Shown here: positions 33,288 to 42,227 of the stretch, one piece after another
Layout of the letters: every line of letters begins with the position of its first letter
Position numbering within the stretch: position 1 is the first letter of the stretch
Source: CAVYOE01 sp963770155
GTDB taxonomy: Bacteria; Actinomycetota; Thermoleophilia; Solirubrobacterales; 70-9
Assembly (NCBI GenBank): GCA_963770155.1
Contig: CAVYOE010000001.1
Location: forward strand, 744,001 to 808,000
Direction: 5' to 3'
DNA length: 64,000 nt
Notes under the pieces: model-generated
The model's database searches: none
What the model was told of the DNA's origin: nothing
Seen by the model: the letters and a program-made list of their open reading frames with translations, nothing else
Position numbers and translations under genes: made by a program

Positions 33288-34788
33288 GCCGCACGACCGG
33301 CGTTCGCGCTGCCTTGACTTCGTCGAGACGGCGGACCGGGGTCGTATAGGGAGCATTGCGCGCGATTTCGGGGTCCTCCTCCCCTTCGGCCAGGATCTGG
33401 TCGACTGCCTCGGCGAAGGCATCGAGGGTCTCGCGGGTTTCCGTCTCCGTCGGCTCGACCATCAGCGCTTCGTCGACCAGCAGCGGGAAGTACACGGTAG
33501 GTGGATGCATCTGGAAGTCGAGCAGCCGCTTGGCGATGTCGAGCGTCTTGATCCCGAGCTGCTTCGCCGCCGGCGCGCCCGAGAGGACGAACTCGTGCAT
33601 GCAGCGCCGGTCGAAGGCGACCGGGAGGTACTTGCCCGCGCGCCCCTGCTTCAGCTTCGCCAGCAGGTAGTTGGCGTTCAAGACAGCGGTCTCGGAGGCC
33701 TCTGTCAGGCCGTCGCCCCCGAGACTGAGGATGTAGGCGTAAGAGCGGACGAAGACGCCGAAGTTGCCGGCAAAGCCGCGCAGGCGGCCGATCGACTTGG
33801 GGCGGTCGAAGTCGAGGTCGTAGCTCGCCGCCGCCCCGTTCTCCCCCTCCTGCCGGACGATCTGGGGTCGCGGCAGGAAGGGCTCGATCCGGTCGGAGAC
33901 GGCGATCGGCCCGGCGCCGGGACCTCCACCGCCGTGCGGCTGGGAGAAGGACTTGTGCAGGTTGACGTGGACGATGTCGAAGCCCATGTCACCGGGGCGC
34001 GAGTGCCCCATGATCGCGTTCAGGTTGGCGCCGTCGTAATAGAGGGTGCCGCCGACCCCGTGGACGACTTCGGCTATCTCGGTGATGTTGGTGTCGAAGA
34101 GGCCGAGCGTGTTGGGATTGGTCAGCATCAGGCATGCGACCTGGTCGTCTGCCTTCTCGCGGAGGTCGTCGACCTCGACCCCGCCGTCCTGGTTGGTCGC
34201 GACCTTGACCACCTCGTAGCCGGCCATGGTCACCGTCGCGGGATTGGTGCCGTGGGCCGTGTCCGGGGTCAACACCTTGGTCCGGGTCTCGCCGCGATCG
34301 TCGTGATAGGCGCGGGTGAGCAGCAGCCCGGCGAGCTCGCCATGCGAGCCGGCAGAGGGCTGCAGCGAGACGTGCGGCAGCCCGCAGATCTCCGCCAGCG
34401 CCTCCGAGAGCAGCCAACACAGCTCGAGCGCACCCTGCGCCCGCTTCGGGCTCTGCGCCGGATGCAGGCGCGCGTGGCCCGGAAGCGCCGCGACACGCTC
34501 GTTCAGCCGTGGGTTGTGCTTCATCGTGCACGAGCCGAGCGGGTAGAAGCCGGTGTCGAGATCGAAGTTGCGGCGGGAGATGCGGTTGTAGTGCCGGACG
34601 ATTTCGGGCTCTGAGACCTCCGGCAGCGCCGCCGGGTTGTCCCGCAGGAGCTTCGAGGGGATCAGCTCCTGGATCGGGGTCTCCGGGACGCCGGCCTCAG
34701 GGAGCGTCGCGGCGCGCCGGCCCTCGGCCGACCTCTCGAAGATCGTCGTGGCCGAATCCTTCTGCTGCGGCGTCTCGGTCAGGCTCAT
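33277..34788 (-). CDS. gcvPB: glycine dehydrogenase (decarboxylating) subunit 2
   Basis: A 503-residue PLP half of the P-protein. The start at ATG 34788 overlaps the gcvPA stop as ATGA; the longer frame upstream is a shadow. The PLP-lysine segment is HVNLHKSFSQPHGGGGPGAG, with FYPLGSCTMKHNPR and DTAHGTNPATVTMAGY. Together with GcvPA it decarboxylates glycine and passes the aminomethyl group to GcvH. The split P-protein is typical of Firmicutes-like and archaeal forms, whereas many bacteria have a fused protein. Confidence 0.95.
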   Translation of the reverse strand: MSLTETPQQKDSATTIFERSAEGRRAATLPEAGVPETPIQELIPSKLLRDNPAALPEVSEPEIVRHYNRISRRNFDLDTGFYPLGSCTMKHNPRLNERVAALPGHARLHPAQSPKRAQGALELCWLLSEALAEICGLPHVSLQPSAGSHGELAGLLLTRAYHDDRGETRTKVLTPDTAHGTNPATVTMAGYEVVKVATNQDGGVEVDDLREKADDQVACLMLTNPNTLGLFDTNITEIAEVVHGVGGTLYYDGANLNAIMGHSRPGDMGFDIVHVNLHKSFSQPHGGGGPGAGPIAVSDRIEPFLPRPQIVRQEGENGAAASYDLDFDRPKSIGRLRGFAGNFGVFVRSYAYILSLGGDGLTEASETAVLNANYLLAKLKQGRAGKYLPVAFDRRCMHEFVLSGAPAAKQLGIKTLDIAKRLLDFQMHPPTVYFPLLVDEALMVEPTETETRETLDAFAEAVDQILAEGEEDPEIARNAPYTTPVRRLDEVKAARTPVVRQPL

Positions 34789-36155
34789 GCCGGGACTTCC
34801 TCTCGAGCCGCCGCCATCACTTCGGCCAGGACCTCGGCGAAGCGGTCGATGTCGGCGCGGCTGCGGCGCTCTGTCAGGGCGATCAGAAGCCCGTCCTCGT
34901 ACTCGGGGTAGTCGTCGCCGAGCGGATGGCCGGCGCCGATCCCGCGCTCGGCGCAGCGGTCGACCACCTCGGCAACCGGGGCATCGAGCCGGATGGCGAA
35001 CTCGCGTACCGCCGGGGCTTCGTGCAGGAGCGCGACCCCCTCGACTCGCGACAGCTGCTCGCGCGCATAGGCAGTCCGCCGAGCGAGCAGCTCGCCGAGC
35101 TCGTTGAAGCCCTGCTTGCCGAGCCATGACAGGTAGATGATTCCGGCGAGCGCGTTCAGGGCCTGGGCCGTGCAGATGTTGTGGGTGGCCTTTTCCCGGC
35201 GGATGTGCTGCTCGCGCGTCTGCAGGGTGAGCACGAAGCCGCGCCGCCCGTCGACGTCGGTGGTCTCGCCGGCGATCCGGCCGGGCATCCGGCGCAGATG
35301 CTCCTTGCTCGCGGCAAAGAACCCGAACGACGGCCCGCCGAAATCAAGTCTGTTGCCGAGAGGTTGTCCCTCTCCCACCGCGATGTCGGCGCCGCATTCG
35401 CCCGGGGGGCGCAGGATCGAGAGGGCGACCGGGTCGCAGGAGACCACCACCAGTGCCCCCTTCTCCTTCGCCTTGGCACCGAGCGCCTCGATGTCCTCGA
35501 CCGCACCGAGGAAGTTGGGGGTCTGCAGGAACACGGCGGCGGTCTCCTCGTCGATCGCGTCCGCCAGCTCGTGGGCGTCGGTGACTCCGCCGTCGAGCCC
35601 GACTTCAACCAGGTCGGAGCCGTAGCCGGCGCCGTAGGTGACCAGTGACTCACGGCTGTGCGGATGCAGGCCGCGGGAAGCCACCAGGCGCTTGCGCTTG
35701 GTCGCGCCGATCGCCAGGTACGCGGCCGAGGCGACCGAAGACGGACCCTCGTAGAGCGCGGCGTTCGAGACCGGCAGGCCGGTGAGCTCGGAGATCGCGG
35801 TCTGATACTCGAACATCGCCTGCAGCCCACCCTGGGAGATCTCGGGCTGGTACGGCGTGTACGGAGTCAGGAACTCCGATCGCGAGGTGATCGCATCGAC
35901 GATCGCCGGGACATAGTGGTCGTACATGCCGGCCCCGAGGAAGGAAATCTCGCTCTCGGCGTCGACGTTCCGCGCGGCGAGGTCGCGCAGCCGCTCGTAG
36001 ACATCGTGCTCGGAGAGGCCGTCTTCGAGCGCCAGCGGTCCCTCCAATCGCACCTCGGCCGGCAGGTCCTCGAACAGCTCGTCGACCGAGGCCGCCCCGA
36101 TTGCGGCCAGCATCGCCTCGCGATCGGCATCCGTGGCGGCGGTGTAGCGGGTCAC
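34785..36155 (-). CDS. gcvPA: glycine dehydrogenase (decarboxylating) subunit 1
   Basis: A 456-residue partner of GcvPB. I chose GTG 36155 (VTRYTAATDADREAMLAAIG), since the longer frame overlaps gcvH. Signatures are FLGAGMYDHYVPAIVDAI, FLTPYTPYQPEISQGGLQ, VVVSCDPVALSILRPPGE and NICTAQALNALAGIIYLSWLG. No catalytic lysine for PLP is expected in this subunit. The gene lies 46 bases after gcvH and is coupled to gcvPB by a 4-base overlap. Confidence 0.94.
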   Translation of the reverse strand: MTRYTAATDADREAMLAAIGAASVDELFEDLPAEVRLEGPLALEDGLSEHDVYERLRDLAARNVDAESEISFLGAGMYDHYVPAIVDAITSRSEFLTPYTPYQPEISQGGLQAMFEYQTAISELTGLPVSNAALYEGPSSVASAAYLAIGATKRKRLVASRGLHPHSRESLVTYGAGYGSDLVEVGLDGGVTDAHELADAIDEETAAVFLQTPNFLGAVEDIEALGAKAKEKGALVVVSCDPVALSILRPPGECGADIAVGEGQPLGNRLDFGGPSFGFFAASKEHLRRMPGRIAGETTDVDGRRGFVLTLQTREQHIRREKATHNICTAQALNALAGIIYLSWLGKQGFNELGELLARRTAYAREQLSRVEGVALLHEAPAVREFAIRLDAPVAEVVDRCAERGIGAGHPLGDDYPEYEDGLLIALTERRSRADIDRFAEVLAEVMAAAREEVPA

Positions 36156-36201
36156 AAGTCGGGCATCGTAGAGGCCCGGCCTTACTGAGCCTGAGCCTTG
36201 C

Positions 36202-36600
36202 TCAGTCTGCTTCTTCGGCGAGCAGCTTCTTGTAGGCGGCTGCGTCCATGAGGCCATCGGCCTCCCCGGGGTCGCTCAGCTTCACCTTGACCAGCCAGCC
36301 ATCGCCATAGGGGTCGTTGTTGACGAGCTCGGGGCTCTCCTCGATCGCGGTGTTGACCTCGGTCACCTCGCCCGAAAGAGGCGCGTAGACCTCGGACGAG
36401 GCCTTGGTCGAATCGATGTCCGCGTAGGGCTGGTCCTTGGTGATGCTGGCGCCGGTCTCGGGGGGCTCATAGAAGACGACCTCACCAAGGGCATCCTGGG
36501 CGTACCAGGTGATGCCGAAGGTGGCGACCTCGCCCTCGATCCTGGCCCAGTCGTGCTCGCGGTGGTAGCGAAGGTCCTCGGGGTAGCTCTCGTCGCTCAA
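36202..36600 (-). CDS. gcvH: glycine cleavage system H protein
   Basis: A 132-residue lipoyl carrier that shuttles the aminomethyl group between the P, T and L proteins. It starts at TTG 36600, supported by the ribosome site AAAGGAGA a few bases upstream at about 36607-36614; the upstream frame extends into gcvT without conservation. The lipoyl-lysine motif is DIDSTKASSEVYAPLSG, and WYAQDALGEVVFYE and NNDPYGDGWLVKVK follow. Confidence 0.94.
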   Translation of the reverse strand: MSDESYPEDLRYHREHDWARIEGEVATFGITWYAQDALGEVVFYEPPETGASITKDQPYADIDSTKASSEVYAPLSGEVTEVNTAIEESPELVNNDPYGDGWLVKVKLSDPGEADGLMDAAAYKKLLAEEAD

Positions 36601-36628
36601 GCGTTCTCCTTTCTCGGGGTCAGCGGTG

Positions 36629-37732
36629 TCAGACCGATCCGCCGTCGTAGAGCGGAGTCTTCTCGATCTTTGCCGGACGGCGCTTCCCACGCACATCGAT
36701 CTCTATTTCGGTCCCCGGCTCGGCGGCGTCGGCGGGGACGTAGGCCAATCCCACCCCTTGCTCGAGTGAGGGCGAGAAAGTGCCGCTGGTGACCTCGCCG
36801 ACCTCGTTTCCGTCTGCAAGCACGCTGTTGCCCTGGCGGGGAACCCCCTTCTGCGTGAGGGCGAAGGAAACGAGCCGTTCGGCCGGCCCGTCGCCTCGAC
36901 GCCGGGAGATCTCCTCGGAGCCGATGAATCCGGTCTTCTCCTCCACGCACCACCCGAGCCCCGCTTCGATCGGCGTCCGCTCGACCGTGAGCTCGTTGCC
37001 GTAGAGGCAGTAGCCGACCTCGAGCCGCAGGGTGTCCCGTGCACCGAGCCCCGCCGGTACGGCTCCGGCGTTGACCAGCTCCTCCCACAGCGCTTCGGCC
37101 TCGTCCGGCTCACAGAGGATCTCGACGCCGGCCTCGCCGGTGTAGCCGGTACCGCAGACGAGCGCAGCCCCCACGCCGGTGTTGAGCTCGGCCACCCGGA
37201 ACCGGGGAGGCAGCTCTCCTTCGACCATGGAGCCGACCAGCTCGCGCGCCTCGGGGCCCTGGACGGCGAGCATTGCGTAGTCACTCAGGCGGTCGTGAAT
37301 GTGGGCGTCGAAGTCACCCGCGTGCTGCTTGAACCAGTCGAGGTCTCCCTCGTGATTGGACGCGTTGGTGACGGTGAGGTAGTGGTCGTCGGCGAGCCGG
37401 TATGTGAACAGGTCGTCGAGGACGCCGCCGTCCTCCCGGCACAGGCAGGAGTACTGGGCGCCGCCGACATCGATCTGGCTGACGTCGTTGCTGAGCAGCC
37501 GCTGCAGCAGGTCTGCGGCCCCCGGCCCGGTTGTCTCGATCTCCCCCATGTGGGAGACGTCGAAGACACCTACGCCGGTGCGCACCGCCTGGTGCTCGGC
37601 CCGGAGACCGCCATTCTCACCCTCCGGGTACTCGACCGGCATCTCCCAGCCGGCGAACGGGACCAGCTTCGCGCCCGCGGCACGATGCGCCTCGATCAGG
37701 GGGGTGTGGCGAAGGCCTGCGGCGGTTTCCAC
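36629..37732 (-). CDS. gcvT: glycine cleavage system aminomethyltransferase (T protein)
   Basis: A 367-residue enzyme that moves the methylene group to tetrahydrofolate, releasing ammonia. Signatures are FAGWEMPVEYPEG, GVFDVSHMGEIETTGP, GILDDL-like GGVLDDLFTYRL and RTGYTGE-like GTGYTGEAGVEILCEP, with GLGARDTLRLEVGYCLYG. It heads gcvT-gcvH-gcvPA-gcvPB downstream of ftsZ. The L protein is not encoded here. The operon supplies 5,10-methylene-THF for fmt substrate pools and methionine synthesis. Confidence 0.95.
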   Translation of the reverse strand: METAAGLRHTPLIEAHRAAGAKLVPFAGWEMPVEYPEGENGGLRAEHQAVRTGVGVFDVSHMGEIETTGPGAADLLQRLLSNDVSQIDVGGAQYSCLCREDGGVLDDLFTYRLADDHYLTVTNASNHEGDLDWFKQHAGDFDAHIHDRLSDYAMLAVQGPEARELVGSMVEGELPPRFRVAELNTGVGAALVCGTGYTGEAGVEILCEPDEAEALWEELVNAGAVPAGLGARDTLRLEVGYCLYGNELTVERTPIEAGLGWCVEEKTGFIGSEEISRRRGDGPAERLVSFALTQKGVPRQGNSVLADGNEVGEVTSGTFSPSLEQGVGLAYVPADAAEPGTEIEIDVRGKRRPAKIEKTPLYDGGSV

Positions 37733-37763
37733 GCCCGCAGCATATGGCCGCCCGGATCGGCTC

Positions 37764-38936
37764 TTACTTCAGGAAATCCGGAACGTCGATGTCGGCGTCG
37801 GAGACGAGCAGGTCGTCCTCGAGCGCCGGGGGCCGGCCGGGCTCACGATCGCGATCCCGGTCTCGGGCTGCGCCGCGCTCGCGCGGGCGTCCTTCGCGTC
37901 CTTCGCGTCCCTCGCGCGGGGGGCGGAGGGCGTCGACGCTCTTGCGGGCCTCCTCCTCGATCCGGAAGGGGGTCCGGCGTGTCCACTCGACCCCGCTCTC
38001 GAAGCCGGTGGCGATCACGGTGACCCGGACCTCCTCGACCATCGAGGCATCGATCACGGAACCGAAGACGATATTGGCGTCGGGGCTGGCGGCGCTGCCG
38101 ATCATCTGCGCCGCCTCAGACACTTCGAACAGACCGAGGTCCTCGCCGCCGGTGATGTTGAGCAGCATTCCCTTGGCGCCCTCTATCTGCTCGTGGATCA
38201 GCGGCGAGGTGATCGCGGCCTGGGCCGCCTCCATGGCGCGCTTCTCGCCCGCGCCCTCGCCGACACCCATGAGGGCGGTGCCGGCCTCGTGCATGATCAG
38301 CCGGACATCCGCGAAGTCGAGGTTGATCAGGCCGGGGATCGTGATCAGGTCGGTGATTCCCTGGACGCCCTGGCGAAGGATGTCGTCGGCCTGACGGAAG
38401 GCCTCCAGCATCGTGGTGCGGCGCTCGACGATCTCGAGCAGCTTCTCGTTCGGAACCACGATCAGGGTGTCGACCTCGCGCCGGAGCTCGTCGATTCCGT
38501 CATCGGCGGTCTGCATCCGCTTGCGCCCCTCGAACTCGAACGGCTTGGTCACGGCACCGACGGTGAGTGCACCGATCTCCTGCTTGGCGATCTCGGCAAT
38601 CACCGGAGCGGCGCCCGTGCCGGTGCCGCCACCCTCGCCGCAGGTGACGAAGACCATGTCAGCGCCCTTGAGCGCCTCCTTGATCTCGTCGCGGCTTTCG
38701 GCCGCAGCCCCGGCCCCGACCTCCGGATTGGCACCGGCGCCGAGGCCCTTGGTCAGGTTGTGTCCGATGCCGACCTTGACGTCAGCGTCACATGCCAGCA
38801 GGGCCTGAGCGTCCGTATTGACCGCGATGAACTCGACTCCGCGCATGCCGGCATCCACCATCCGGCTCACTGCGTTCGATCCACCGCCGCCAACACCGAC
38901 GACCTTGATTACCGCGAGGTAGGACGACTCCATCAT
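37764..38936 (-). CDS. ftsZ: cell division protein FtsZ
   Basis: A 390-residue tubulin-like GTPase forming the division ring. It has the nucleotide segment VGVGGGGSNAVSRM, the tubulin signature GGGTGTGAAPVIAEIAK, the T7-loop region NLDFADVRLIM, and a linker rich in Arg/Glu/Gly repeats. The C-terminal peptide is LLVSDADIDVPDFLK, the binding site for partners such as SepF. The Z gene closes the dcw cluster; ftsA is absent as in other actinobacteria. A good promoter lies in the gap upstream. Confidence 0.97.
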   Translation of the reverse strand: MMESSYLAVIKVVGVGGGGSNAVSRMVDAGMRGVEFIAVNTDAQALLACDADVKVGIGHNLTKGLGAGANPEVGAGAAAESRDEIKEALKGADMVFVTCGEGGGTGTGAAPVIAEIAKQEIGALTVGAVTKPFEFEGRKRMQTADDGIDELRREVDTLIVVPNEKLLEIVERRTTMLEAFRQADDILRQGVQGITDLITIPGLINLDFADVRLIMHEAGTALMGVGEGAGEKRAMEAAQAAITSPLIHEQIEGAKGMLLNITGGEDLGLFEVSEAAQMIGSAASPDANIVFGSVIDASMVEEVRVTVIATGFESGVEWTRRTPFRIEEEARKSVDALRPPREGREGREGRPRERGAARDRDRDREPGRPPALEDDLLVSDADIDVPDFLK

Positions 38937-39286
38937 CTTCGTTGGTCTGGGGGCTCCGTATGTCTCGGGAACACTTCCCCGCGGCCTGGTGGCCGCCTCC
39001 CGGGAGGTTCCCTCAAATTGGCTGGAAATCGCGTCCGAAACTAGGCCATATCCGCGTCCCTGTCAACGGATCACGTGCCCATCCCTCGACTGCTACTTGA
39101 GACTCCCCGCTTGGTGAGGCTCGACTAAACCTCGAGGTTGACGCTTGCTGGAGGGTTCAAAACGTGCCTGCAAACGATGCTCTCACGCATACGGCCTCCG
39201 GAGGGCCGGGAGCTGGGCGGGCGGGCTCCCGGTCCGTCACCGGCCGTGAAAGACGGGTTGCAAACTTTTTTCCTCGCGGCTCCGGA
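38937..39286. other. ftsQ-ftsZ intergenic region (350 bases)
   Basis: No gene is seen. The region holds a sigma-70-like promoter for ftsZ (39038-39066) and an 8-bp inverted repeat CCGGGAGC/GCTCCCGG around a GC-rich loop near 39207-39238, which may end or slow ftsQ transcription. There is a T-run on the plus strand near 39267 without an adjacent hairpin. The long leader before ftsZ (about 90 bases) may carry control sites. Confidence 0.5.
39038..39066 (-). promoter_or_regulatory. sigma-70-like promoter of ftsZ
   Basis: On the minus strand a perfect -35 TTGACA (39066-39061) is followed by 17 bases and a -10 TAGTTT (39043-39038). This would start transcription about 95 bases before the ftsZ ATG, giving ftsZ expression independent of the upstream operon. 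Confidence 0.65.
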
Positions 39287-39997
39287 TCAGCCGCCGCTGA
39301 CCGGTTTGTCCGGGACGCTGACGTCGACGTAGGCGGGCGTTCCGAGGCCCGGGTCAACGAACACCGCCGCCGCCGCCGCCCATTTGGCAGTCGCATCCGA
39401 TGAGTCGCCGAGGCGCAGCTCGATCCCGTTGTCGAGGTCGGCCACCACCCCGCCGGCTTCCGGGTCGAGCCTGGTGCCATCGACCTGCTCCAGAAGCTCG
39501 GGGGGCGCGGCGCCGAGCAACTCGGCCTGCTCGATGTCGTCCTCGGCCAGGGTCTGCGATCCGGGCGGCGAGGCGGGCTCTATCGACGGCAGCTCGCGGT
39601 CCAGTTCCAGGCCGCGCAGGAGATGCCCGTCGCCCGAAACCGGGACGCTTTCGTCCCCGACGCCGACCGTCGCCACCGGGGTGCGCTCGGTGATCTCGAT
39701 CTCGAGCTTGTGCAGCGGCATGGCGTCCACTTTGAGGGAAGCGACGGTCGGGAACCCGCTCACGGCGTGAGCCAGATCGTCCTCGCGGACATGGAGGGTG
39801 GTCATGTCCTTGGCGGCCTCCGCAAGGGCTGTCTTGATCTGCTCCTTGCTGGTGGTCGCCCCCACCACGACCACCTCCTCGACCTCGAACAGCGATGAGT
39901 TCCGCAGCCAGAAGAGGAAGCCTGCGGCAATCACGACAGCGACCCCCGCGACGGCGATCAGCCGCCTGCCCCAGATCCGGCCCTTGCTCGGCCTCAC
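39287..39997 (-). CDS. ftsQ: cell division protein FtsQ/DivIB
   Basis: A 236-residue bitopic membrane protein. The start at GTG 39997 (VRPSKGRIWGRRLIAV) overlaps the murB stop as GTGA. A transmembrane helix (VAGVAVVIAAGFLFWL) precedes the POTRA domain (SLFEVEEVVVVGATTSKEQI, with SFPTVASL-like segment) and the FtsQ beta domain (VGVGDESVPVSGDGHLL). It links early and late divisome proteins at the septum. Sequence beyond these motifs is weakly conserved, as usual. Confidence 0.9.
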   Translation of the reverse strand: MRPSKGRIWGRRLIAVAGVAVVIAAGFLFWLRNSSLFEVEEVVVVGATTSKEQIKTALAEAAKDMTTLHVREDDLAHAVSGFPTVASLKVDAMPLHKLEIEITERTPVATVGVGDESVPVSGDGHLLRGLELDRELPSIEPASPPGSQTLAEDDIEQAELLGAAPPELLEQVDGTRLDPEAGGVVADLDNGIELRLGDSSDATAKWAAAAAVFVDPGLGTPAYVDVSVPDKPVSGG

Positions 39998-40914
39998 CCC
40001 GGGAGCTCCCAGTTCGACGGCCACTCGAGATCGCCGAGGACCTGGACCTCGGGCTCGAGGACGACCCCGAACTGCTCGTGAACCTGCTCGCGCGCGGCCG
40101 CCATCACGGCAAGGACGTCGACCGCGGTTGCACCCTCTGCATTCTCGACGAAGTTGGCGTGCTTCTCGGAGAGGCGCGCTCCGCCGATCGAGAGCCCTCG
40201 GCAGCCGGCCGCGTCGAGCAATTGGCCGGCCGAGCGCCCATCAGCGGCGGTGTCATCGGGGTTGACGAAAGTGGAGCCGAACGTCTTGATTCCGGAGGGC
40301 TGTGCTTCGTGGCGGCGCTCCCGCATCGACGCCATCGTCGCCTTGACCTCGTCGCTGTTCGCCCGCTCGAGTTGGAAAGAGGCCCGCGCCACGATCTCGT
40401 CGGGACCCAGATTCGAGTCGCGATAGCTAAAGCCGAGCTGGTCGGGCAGCCGCCGGTCGACCCCCGAGGCCGTCGAGACCTCGACCCACTCGAGCACCCT
40501 TGCCAGCTCTCCGCCGTACGCGTTGGCGTTCATCCGCACCGCACCGCCGACCGTCCCGGGGATGTTGACCCCGAATTCGATCCCCGACAGGCCCCACCCG
40601 GCTGCCTTTGCGGCCACCGAGGGAAGCCGCGCTCCCCCGCCCGCAATGACGCGCTCGCCTTCACGGTCGAACGAGACCAGGTCCCCGGCCAGCTTCAGCA
40701 CCAGTCCCCGGAAGCCGGCATCAGCGACCAGCAGGTTCGATCCGGACCCGATCACTGCCACCCCAAGTTGGCCATCCTTCGCCCAGCGCAGCAGCTCGAC
40801 CAGCTCCTCGGAGCTCTCGGGGCTGGCGAAGAAATCGGCCGGGCCGCCGATCCTGATCGTGGTCAGACGCTCGAGCGGATAGTCGCGTTCGACCCCCTTC
40901 GGCGTCGCCGTCAT
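39994..40914 (-). CDS. murB: UDP-N-acetylenolpyruvoylglucosamine reductase
   Basis: A 306-residue FAD enzyme completing UDP-MurNAc. It shows TTIRIGGPADFFASPES, VIGSGSNLLVADAG, GIEFGVNIPGTVGGAVRMNA and GSTFVNPD, with the catalytic Ser in GSTF. It is type II-like in lacking the extra Tyr loop, which I cannot define firmly. Its start overlaps the murC stop (ATGA) and its stop overlaps ftsQ. Confidence 0.95.
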   Translation of the reverse strand: MTATPKGVERDYPLERLTTIRIGGPADFFASPESSEELVELLRWAKDGQLGVAVIGSGSNLLVADAGFRGLVLKLAGDLVSFDREGERVIAGGGARLPSVAAKAAGWGLSGIEFGVNIPGTVGGAVRMNANAYGGELARVLEWVEVSTASGVDRRLPDQLGFSYRDSNLGPDEIVARASFQLERANSDEVKATMASMRERRHEAQPSGIKTFGSTFVNPDDTAADGRSAGQLLDAAGCRGLSIGGARLSEKHANFVENAEGATAVDVLAVMAAAREQVHEQFGVVLEPEVQVLGDLEWPSNWELPG

Positions 40915-42227
40915 CCGTCATCCACCAGCGCCTCGGCCACCTTGTAGATGTCGCCCGCGCCGATCGTGACCACCAGGTCGCCGGAGCCGATTCTGGGACG
41001 CAGCGCGCGGGCGGCACTCTCGGCGTCGGGCAGCCACCAGACAGGCTTGCCGGCGGCATGATCCGCGGCCGCCTCGGCAACCATCAAACCACTGACGCCC
41101 GCCAGCTTCCCCACGGGCTCTTCCCGAGCCGGGTACACGTCGAGGACCGCGACCTCGTCCGCTCCGCCGAGGGCAGCGCCGAACTCGTTCGCAAGCGCCT
41201 TGGTCCGCGAGTAGAGATGCGGTTGGAAAGCCGCAATCAGCCGTCCGCCGCTTTCCTCTCCAAGCTCGCGGGCGGCTGCCAGGGTGGCCTCGACCTCGGT
41301 CGGGTGATGGGCGTAATCGTCGTAGACCTGCGCCCCGGCCACACTTCCCTTGAGCTCCATCCGCCGCGCCACGCCGGGGAAGTCCGAGAGGGCGGCCTTG
41401 CCGGCCTCGACGTCCAGGCCCATCGCCTCCAGCGCGGCGACCGCCGCCAGGGCGTTGTAAGCGTTGTGGCGCCCAGGCACGGCGAGCTCGAAGTCGAGCT
41501 CGAAACTGGTCGTCGTCGGCCGCGCCTCGGTCGAGACGTTGGTGTCGTCCGCCACGCCCGGACCGGCGACCACATATTCGGCGGGCTCCATGAACCGCTC
41601 GAAGGCCTCCACCAGTTCCCGCCGCGAAGACCAGCGCGAGTGGTGGTCGAGCTCGATGTTGGTGACCACCGCGACCTCGGGTTCTAGCTCGAGGAAGCTG
41701 GCGTCGCTCTCATCGGCCTCGGCAATAACCCACTCTCCGTCTCCCCAGCGCGCGTTCGCGGTCTCCCCGCCGGGACCGGCGCCGGGCAGCTCGCCGCCCA
41801 GGAAAAAGGCCGGCTCCGCATCGAGCGCCTGGACGGCGTGGACCAGCATTGCCGCCGTCGTCGTCTTCCCGTGGGTGCCCGCAACGGCCACCAGCCGCTT
41901 GTGGGCGCAGAGCTCGGCCAGGAGCTCGCCCCGGTGCATGATGTGCTGGCCGCGCTGGCGGGCGACGATCAGCTCGGTGTTGTCATCGCCGATCGCGGTG
42001 GAGACGACGACGTCGGCGCTCGGCGGCACAGCAGCGGCGTGGTGACCGATCTGGGGGTCGATGCCGGCGTCCTGCAACCGGCCCGTATACGAGGACTGCT
42101 CCCGGTCGCTGCCGGTGACTTCCGCACCGAGCAGATCCGCCACCAGCGCAAGGCCGCTCATCCCGGCACCGCCGATCCCGATGAAGTGGAGCTTGCGGTC
42201 GCGGAGGTGCTGCTCGGAGCGCTTCAT
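40911..42227 (-). CDS. murC: UDP-N-acetylmuramate-L-alanine ligase
   Basis: A 438-residue ligase that adds L-Ala to UDP-MurNAc. It starts at ATG 42227 (MKRSEQHLRDRKLHFIGIGG), overlapping the murG stop as ATGA. Motifs are FIGIGGAGMSGLA, the ATP loop VAGTHGKTTTAAML, EADESDASFL and DDYAHHPTEVEATL. The ORF continues upstream in frame, but that part lies inside murG. Confidence 0.95.
   Translation of the reverse strand: MKRSEQHLRDRKLHFIGIGGAGMSGLALVADLLGAEVTGSDREQSSYTGRLQDAGIDPQIGHHAAAVPPSADVVVSTAIGDDNTELIVARQRGQHIMHRGELLAELCAHKRLVAVAGTHGKTTTAAMLVHAVQALDAEPAFFLGGELPGAGPGGETANARWGDGEWVIAEADESDASFLELEPEVAVVTNIELDHHSRWSSRRELVEAFERFMEPAEYVVAGPGVADDTNVSTEARPTTTSFELDFELAVPGRHNAYNALAAVAALEAMGLDVEAGKAALSDFPGVARRMELKGSVAGAQVYDDYAHHPTEVEATLAAARELGEESGGRLIAAFQPHLYSRTKALANEFGAALGGADEVAVLDVYPAREEPVGKLAGVSGLMVAEAAADHAAGKPVWWLPDAESAARALRPRIGSGDLVVTIGAGDIYKVAEALVDDG

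Noticed and set aside
33277..35127. A 616-codon version of gcvPB
   Set aside because: The first 113 codons lie inside gcvPA in another frame; ATG 34788 with the ATGA overlap explains the gene.
37890..37925. Short direct repeats near the ftsZ end that resemble a repeat array
   Set aside because: They are codon repeats for an Arg/Glu/Gly linker within FtsZ, not a CRISPR or mobile repeat.
39200..39245. Hairpin after ftsQ as an intrinsic terminator
   Set aside because: There is no T-run next to the stem on the transcribed side; I list it only as structure in the gap.
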